Below are positions 59,486-64,000 of a stretch of 64,000 bases of DNA, piece after piece; the first letter of the stretch is position 1, and each line of letters opens with the position of its first letter. A model generated the notes under the pieces. It was given only the letters and a program-made list of their open reading frames with translations, was not told where the DNA came from and did not search any database. The DNA comes from JBBDSH01 sp040905045 (GTDB lineage: Bacteria; Pseudomonadota; Gammaproteobacteria; Eutrophobiales; Eutrophobiaceae). The stretch is from assembly GCA_040905045.1 (NCBI GenBank), contig JBBDSH010000091.1, positions 16,870-80,869 on the forward strand, in the 5' to 3' direction. The position numbers and the translations under genes are program-made.

Positions 59486-60844
59486 ATGAAAACTGTATCC
59501 GTTATTCAGCCTGAAGAAGCGGCTGCAAAAATCCGCTCCGGCGATACATTGCTGGTCGGCGGCTTCGGCATGACCGGCAACCCGGTCCATTTGCTCCACG
59601 CCCTGGCCGAAACCGGGGTGAAGGATCTCACCTACATCAGCAACAACATCGGCGAACCGGGCCTGGGCGGCGGCCGCCTTCTGCGCAACGGCCAGATCAA
59701 AAAGGCCGTCGGTTCATTCTTCACCAGCAATCCCGAGGCCGTCGCGGCCTCGCAGGCCGGCGACATCGAGGTGGAACTCCTGCCCCAGGGTACCTTCAGT
59801 GAGGCCATCCGCGCCGGCGGCGCCGGCCTGGGCGGTTTCTTCACCCCCACCTCCGCCAATACCGCCCTGGCACAGGGCCGGGAAACCCGGGTCATCGACG
59901 GCAAAGAGATGGTGTTTATCCCGCCGCTGCGCGGCAACGTGGCGCTGATCCGCGCCTGGAAGGCCGATACCGCCGGCAACCTGCAGTACCAGATGACCGG
60001 CAGCAACTTCAATCCGGCCATGGCCACGGCCGCGGATCGGGTCATTGCCGAAGTGGAGGAGATTGTTCCCGTCGGTGAACTGGAGCCCGAGCAAATACAT
60101 ACCCAGGGCTGCTACGTGGACTATCTGGTTCAGGCGAAACTGAAACCGGAAGAACTGGGGTCCTCCGCGTCGGTGGCCGGAAGCCTGAAAAAGGTGGATG
60201 AGGCACGCATAAACATGGCCCGGGCGGTATTGGACGAGCTGCGGCGCGGCGATATCGTCAACCTCGGCATCGGTATCCCGACGCTGGTAGCGGACTGCAT
60301 CTCGCCCGATGACGGCATCATCATGCAGACCGAAAACGGCATGCTCGGCGTCGGACCGGAACCGGAATCCGGCGGCGCCATGGACTATCCGGTCAATGCC
60401 GGCAAGATCCCGGTCACCGCCCTGCCCGGCGCCAGTTATTTCGACAGCTGCACTTCCTTTGCCATGATCCGCGGCGGCCATGTGGACGTCGCCGTCATGG
60501 GCGCCCTGCAGGTGGACGAAAAAGGCAATATCGCCAACTGGGCGGTGCCGGGCAAACCGTTGCTCGGTGTCGGCGGCGCCATGGATCTGGCCTCCGGGGC
60601 GAAAAAACTCATCGTCACCATGTTCCAGTGCGACAGGGACGGCAAGTCAAAAGTGGTGCGTGAATGCGATCTGCCGCTGACTGCGGCGGGCGTCGTGGAT
60701 GTATTGATCACGGAACTGGCCGTGTTTCACATCAGTGAAGAAGGTATGAATCTGGTCAGGCTCATGCCCGGCGCCAGCCTGGAACAGGTGGCGGAAAACA
60801 CGCAGGCACAGTATAACGTCGCGCTCCAGCCTGTAATGAAATAA
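59486..60844 (+). CDS. Fused 3-oxoacid CoA-transferase (alpha and beta subunits)
   Basis: A 452-residue family I CoA-transferase with both subunits in one chain. The alpha half includes LLVGGFGMTGNPVHLLHAL and the beta half includes NLGIGIPTLVADC, the catalytic Glu in IMQTENGMLGVGPEPESGG and the GGHVDVAVMGALQVDEKGN block. In this operon the natural substrate would be 3-oxoadipate, activated to its CoA ester with succinyl-CoA. The thiolase that would finish the pathway is not in the window. Fused forms also occur in mammalian SCOT and some bacteria; alternative acyl-CoA substrates are possible. Confidence 0.88.
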   Translation: MKTVSVIQPEEAAAKIRSGDTLLVGGFGMTGNPVHLLHALAETGVKDLTYISNNIGEPGLGGGRLLRNGQIKKAVGSFFTSNPEAVAASQAGDIEVELLPQGTFSEAIRAGGAGLGGFFTPTSANTALAQGRETRVIDGKEMVFIPPLRGNVALIRAWKADTAGNLQYQMTGSNFNPAMATAADRVIAEVEEIVPVGELEPEQIHTQGCYVDYLVQAKLKPEELGSSASVAGSLKKVDEARINMARAVLDELRRGDIVNLGIGIPTLVADCISPDDGIIMQTENGMLGVGPEPESGGAMDYPVNAGKIPVTALPGASYFDSCTSFAMIRGGHVDVAVMGALQVDEKGNIANWAVPGKPLLGVGGAMDLASGAKKLIVTMFQCDRDGKSKVVRECDLPLTAAGVVDVLITELAVFHISEEGMNLVRLMPGASLEQVAENTQAQYNVALQPVMK

Positions 60845-60850
60845 AGAATC

Positions 60851-61492
60851 ATGAATGAACCTGACAACACCGGACAACAACCGCCGGCCAAAACCTATGT
60901 CCATATTTTTGCACGCTGGTGCATCCGCCCGCTGGTTAATACCCCGGTCACACCCAATCATTTGACCACGCTGAGGCTGCTCACCGGCCTGGCCGCGGCG
61001 GCCGCGTTTGCCGCCGGTGATTATTTCTGGACCTTCAGCGGCGGTGTTCTCTTCCTGATCTCGGCCATACTCGACCGGGCCGACGGCGAACTGGCAAGGC
61101 TGAGCGGGCGCATGTCAAAAGGCGGCCACTGGTATGATCTTTATTGCGATATGATCGTCAACGCCGCCATCTTCATCGGCATGGGCATCGGGCTGGGCCA
61201 GTCCGGCGCGATCCCGGGTTACTGGGGACCGATCATGGGACTGGTGGCCGGCCTGTCCGTGGGTGCTATTTTCCAGGTGGTTTTCCGGCTCCACGAAATC
61301 GGCAGCCATCCCGGCATTGCCTTCAAGTATCCCGACGGCTTCGATATGGACGATTCCCTGTTCGTAGTGGTGATATTCGCCTGGTTCGACGCCCTTCTCA
61401 TTCTCCTGATCATGGCCGTGATCGTCGCGCCGCTGTTTCTTATCCTGGCCATATGGCGCCTGCATACATTGCAGAAGTCTACGCGGGGCTAA
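60851..61492 (+). CDS. CDP-alcohol phosphatidyltransferase family protein
   Basis: A 213-residue integral membrane enzyme that transfers a phospho-alcohol from a CDP-linked donor. The defining motif is complete: DRADGELARLSGRMSKGGHW followed by YDLYCDM, i.e. DG-x2-AR-x8-G-x3-D-x3-D, with the Asp metal ligands. Membrane helices surround it. The start is six bases after the CoA-transferase stop, so it is likely co-transcribed with the aromatic operon although its task seems unrelated. A lipid role linked to the sphingolipid or hopanoid genes is possible; its acceptor is unknown. Confidence 0.88.
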   Translation: MNEPDNTGQQPPAKTYVHIFARWCIRPLVNTPVTPNHLTTLRLLTGLAAAAAFAAGDYFWTFSGGVLFLISAILDRADGELARLSGRMSKGGHWYDLYCDMIVNAAIFIGMGIGLGQSGAIPGYWGPIMGLVAGLSVGAIFQVVFRLHEIGSHPGIAFKYPDGFDMDDSLFVVVIFAWFDALLILLIMAVIVAPLFLILAIWRLHTLQKSTRG

Positions 61493-61503
61493 CCGGTACA
61501 TTC

Positions 61504-62487
61504 TTATATCCAGCCCTGTTGCCGGTACCAGGCCACGGCGTCGCGAGCGGATCCCCGGATCGGCCGGGGCTTGAGCCCCAGTTCCGCCAGGCTGGCCGAG
61601 GGATCGAAAAACATATTACGCCGCGTCAGGCGCACGCCTGTGACGGTGGCCATGGGCATACTGCCGCTGACGTAATCCGCCCACCGTTCACTGAACCACG
61701 CCACGCTCAGGGCGACTCCGTAAGGAACGATCCAGCGCGGCACCGGCCGCCCGGTTTCCTCGCCCAATATCCTTAACCAATCGGACAATCGATGATTCTC
61801 GCCGCCCAGAAGATAACGGATACCCGTTCGGCCCCGCGCCATTGCCAATATCAGACCCGAGGCCACATCCCGGGCATCCACCAGGTTAAAGCGACAGTCG
61901 AGATACGCCGGCAATTCACCACGGCAAAAGGCAACGGACATGCGGGTCGGCGGCGTCTGTTGGCGATCACCCGGACCCACCGGCAGGGCGGGACTGGCTA
62001 CCACCACGGGCGCGCCTTCTTCCGCCAATCTGAACATGGCCTGTTCCGCCCGAAACTTGCTGCGGCAATAGTCTCCGATCATGTCGCTTTCCCTGAACCG
62101 CAGAGTTTCCACGGCGCCGCCGTTGAAATCCCGTGAGGTGAGTATGCTCTCGGTACTGGTATGCAGTACCCGTTCGGCACCGCTGTCCAGGGCCGACTGC
62201 ACAACGTTCATCGCACCGACATGATTAATCGCGTCGTATTCGCCGCGGTCGCGGCGCCAGAGATTGGCATCGGCGGCCAGATGATAGACATGGCTGCAGT
62301 TGCGCACGGCTTCCCGGACAGCGGCTTCATCACGGATATCGGCACGCACCAGTTCAATCCGATCCAGGGGCAGGTGATCGGCCGGCGCGCCGGGGCGTTC
62401 CAGCACGCGGACGGGCCGGTCCTGCTCCAGCAACTGATCCACCAGATGGGATCCGATAAAGCCGGCGCCACCGGTGACAAGGATCAG
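61504..62487 (-). CDS. hpnA: HpnA-like hopanoid-associated sugar epimerase
   Basis: A 327-residue extended short-chain dehydrogenase resembling HpnA. The nucleotide-binding motif LVTGGAGFIGSHLVDQLLEQ is present only if translation starts upstream of the nearest GTG (62442). The only well-placed start is CTG at 62487: it overlaps the upstream stop as CTGA and has GGAAGGAG seven bases before it. Other features are the YxxxK in GDYCRSKFRAEQAM, PALPVGPGDRQQTPP and YLLGGENHRLSDWLRIL. The sequence is intact. HpnA acts in bacteriohopanepolyol side-chain metabolism, though its exact step is unsettled. Confidence 0.75.
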   Translation of the reverse strand: MILVTGGAGFIGSHLVDQLLEQDRPVRVLERPGAPADHLPLDRIELVRADIRDEAAVREAVRNCSHVYHLAADANLWRRDRGEYDAINHVGAMNVVQSALDSGAERVLHTSTESILTSRDFNGGAVETLRFRESDMIGDYCRSKFRAEQAMFRLAEEGAPVVVASPALPVGPGDRQQTPPTRMSVAFCRGELPAYLDCRFNLVDARDVASGLILAMARGRTGIRYLLGGENHRLSDWLRILGEETGRPVPRWIVPYGVALSVAWFSERWADYVSGSMPMATVTGVRLTRRNMFFDPSASLAELGLKPRPIRGSARDAVAWYRQQGWI

Positions 62488-63488
62488 GACAAGACTCCTT
62501 CCGGCATTGATTCCACCATGAATGACAGATGCTCACGGGACGGCGCCAGCCCTTCATTCACTACCCGGTTTACCAGGTCATACGCCGCCCGGTTCAGGGG
62601 ACAGGGGAAATCGCCGGCAAGCCGGATAAGATGGCCGTTGTAGGCGTCGATTTCGGTCCGGCCCGTGCCCATATCGGGGGCCATGGAACAATAGGTGCCA
62701 CGCAGTGATGGCCGGAAAAATACCGCCATGGCGGCGGCAAGACCCGGTGTACGCAGTATTTTCGACACCGTATCCGGATGAAACGGTCCGATACGCGCCA
62801 GGGGGATGCCGGCGTGTCGCAGGATCCGGTAGTTCTCCTGCAAAAGCCCGAAGAAAAGACGCTTCGCCAGCCGGTCGGTCAACAGTTCACCGTTATCCAC
62901 ACCGGCCGAGGCGGCCAGGGGCGAAATGGCGGCGTTATACATGAGTTTTGCCGCCTTGTAGGGTCGCACATCCTCGACGAATTCGACGGGAAACAGACCC
63001 GCGTCCGACAGTATTCCGGCCAGTGATGCCAGTTCGGCCCGTTCATCCGGGGAGATGTCCCGGCGGGCGCCCATATGCAGACTGCCCGGACGCGTAATAC
63101 GGGTAACCGGCCGATCGCGCGCGCATTCGGAGACGAATGAGGCGATCCCTTCACCGGCATGATCCAGCCGATCCAGTTCCGGGTCGAAACCATTTTGTAC
63201 GGGTACAAGGCGGGATGTGTCCCGCAGGCGGGCAAGAACGGCCGGATTGTCATAGGTCTTGGTACACAACAGAACCCAGCCGTTTTCCGGCGGCTCCCAT
63301 TCGGCAAAATCAACAAACCCGGCGGAGGTCATGCCATGGCCGGCCACCGAAATCCCTTCGGCCCGGCCGGACGATATCTTTTCCGGATTGGCGTCCACCA
63401 GCGTCACATCGCACCCGCCGCGCAACAGTGACCAGGCAAGCGCGACACCAATACCGCCTGCTCCGACTATGTGTATGGGTTTGTCCAA
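62484..63488 (-). CDS. Ketopantoate reductase family (PanE/ApbA-like) protein
   Basis: A 334-residue NADPH-dependent reductase. The N-terminal Rossmann motif is PIHIVGAGGIGVALAWSLLR, and the later Lys in ECARDRPVTRITRPGS through VRPYKAAKLMYNAAISPLAA fits the family's catalytic Lys and helical C-terminal domain. It could make pantoate for CoA or reduce another 2-oxo acid; relatives are often misannotated. The TTG at 63488 (AAGGA upstream) is preferred; another TTG at 63515 would lengthen it by nine residues. Its stop overlaps the start of the hpnA-like gene. Confidence 0.8.
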   Translation of the reverse strand: MDKPIHIVGAGGIGVALAWSLLRGGCDVTLVDANPEKISSGRAEGISVAGHGMTSAGFVDFAEWEPPENGWVLLCTKTYDNPAVLARLRDTSRLVPVQNGFDPELDRLDHAGEGIASFVSECARDRPVTRITRPGSLHMGARRDISPDERAELASLAGILSDAGLFPVEFVEDVRPYKAAKLMYNAAISPLAASAGVDNGELLTDRLAKRLFFGLLQENYRILRHAGIPLARIGPFHPDTVSKILRTPGLAAAMAVFFRPSLRGTYCSMAPDMGTGRTEIDAYNGHLIRLAGDFPCPLNRAAYDLVNRVVNEGLAPSREHLSFMVESMPEGVLS

Positions 63489-63533
63489 CCTGTCATTCCT
63501 TCCGGCCGATATCAATATGCGGGCTAATTAGAC

Positions 63534-63688
63534 GTTCCGAATCTGTGTGCTACCCAGGAACCTGTAAACAGACCGTATGCGGCAGGGATGCCGCATTCGA
63601 GCTACATAGCCTGCCCCGGACTTGATCCGGGGGATGTATTCACCGCGCGTCTGTGTCGGGTTCCTGGGTAGCACACAGATTCGGAACA
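63534..63688. repeat. Inverted-repeat element with perfect 29-base arms and REP-like core
   Basis: Bases 63534-63562 (beginning GTTCCGAATCTGTGTGC) are the exact reverse complement of 63660-63688. The core has CCCCGGACTTGATCCGGGG and a second palindrome, ATGCGGCAGGGATGCCGCAT. Much of the core is shared with pieces at 1371-1402 and 1650-1700, and with 22170-22297, while the arms are different. It lies just upstream of the ketopantoate-reductase-like gene. Confidence 0.75.
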
Positions 63689-63689
63689 C

Positions 63690-63892
63690 TTATTTTAGTA
63701 TAACAAAACCGGCTGTCTCCATCCGATCCGGGTTATGAAAAAATCCCGGTACGGGCAAGGATACTGAAACAAGAAAGTTGCGGAAGACCTGGTACCTGGA
63801 TACAGGAATGGCACAGGGAAGTGCCGTTAATAAAGCTTAGGATGTAAAATTGTTGAACCCGGATGGCTTCTCATCGCATTTCCCCGCACCGC
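63690..63892. other. Intergenic DNA before the tRNA
   Basis: No gene or strong signal seen. A short hairpin GGCACAGGGAAGTGCC lies at 63811-63826. The remainder is unremarkable. Confidence 0.4.
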
Positions 63893-63930
63893 AAATAACA
63901 AAGGCCCCTGAACAGGGGTCTTTGTTATTT
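63893..63930. terminator. Bidirectional terminator adjoining tRNA-Ser
   Basis: An 18-pair near-perfect hairpin: AAATAACAAAGGCCCCTG pairs with CAGGGGTCTTTGTTATTT around a two-base AA centre, with one G-T wobble. T-rich arms on both strands make it usable in both directions. It directly adjoins the encoded CCA end of the tRNA. Confidence 0.85.
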
Positions 63931-64000
63931 GGCGGAGAGGGAGGGATTCGAACCCTCGATGGGCTTTTGACCCATACTCCCTTAGCAGGGGAGCGCCTTC
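63930..64000 (-). tRNA. tRNA-Ser (anticodon GCU), 5' end cut by window edge
   Basis: Read on the minus strand, the anticodon arm is CTCCC CTGCTAA GGGAG, giving anticodon GCU (Ser, AGC/AGU codons). A long variable arm (TATGGGTCAAAAGCCCATC) follows, then the T arm with GGTTCGAATCC and the acceptor 3' strand CTCTCCGCCA including an encoded CCA. The 5' acceptor half lies beyond the window. Confidence 0.95.

Overview
The window reads as a chromosomal segment of a gammaproteobacterium with moderately high GC. The evidence is a FabA/FabB pair, a class III PHA synthase (PhaC plus PhaE, the type known from purple sulfur bacteria), DjlA, ArfB and YajG-like proteins, REP-like palindromes and a tRNA-Ser(GCU). 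No phage genes, CRISPR array or intact transposase gene were seen. The species cannot be named from the sequence alone.

Left part (1-7.5 kb): a hopanoid locus on the plus strand with an HpnL-like membrane protein, squalene synthase, the nucleosidase/phosphorylase HpnG, a PhyH-type oxygenase and the RND transporter HpnN. A 0.8 kb nest of mobile and palindromic repeats sits just before the squalene synthase. An HpnA-like epimerase lies at the far right end (61.5 kb). Next (8-31 kb) come housekeeping and storage genes: phaC, phaE and a phasin; pyrophosphatase and acetyl-CoA synthetase; a Lon protease; ispG; fabA-fabB; a CPA1 antiporter with an RCK domain; djlA; and a five-gene minus-strand operon ending in a DASS carboxylate/sulfate transporter. 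31-41 kb holds a CmcJ-like putative oxygenase pair with a sulfotransferase relic, an AddA/AddB-type helicase-nuclease pair, egtD and a secreted endonuclease I.

The most interesting region is 41.3-53.0 kb: two divergent operons that together look like a bacterial sphingolipid system. The plus-strand arm carries an acyl-ACP synthetase, a ceramide-reductase-type dehydrogenase, a dedicated acyl carrier protein, serine palmitoyltransferase and an ABC exporter. The minus-strand arm carries a GNAT-like ceramide synthase, an LptF/LptG permease pair, a diacylglycerol/sphingosine-kinase-like lipid kinase and a nucleotidyltransferase. This suggests synthesis, charging of the head group and outward transport encoded as one unit.

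53.0-60.8 kb is a modified ortho-cleavage pathway for (chloro)phenols or catechols: MarR regulator, FAD phenol hydroxylase, intradiol dioxygenase, muconate cycloisomerase with every key residue at canonical numbering, dienelactone hydrolase, maleylacetate reductase and a fused 3-oxoacid CoA-transferase. A perfect 19-base palindrome upstream of the hydroxylase is a likely MarR operator. The window ends with a CDP-alcohol phosphatidyltransferase, the HpnA-like epimerase (apparently using a CTG start), a ketopantoate-reductase-like protein and a truncated tRNA-Ser.

Intergenic DNA is unusually rich in structure: long perfect inverted repeats with a different arm in each copy around related REP-like cores, GTGAGGA heptamer arrays that supply the stop codons of three genes, a four-copy dispersed repeat that altered the ends of two genes, and a MITE with IS50-like ends.
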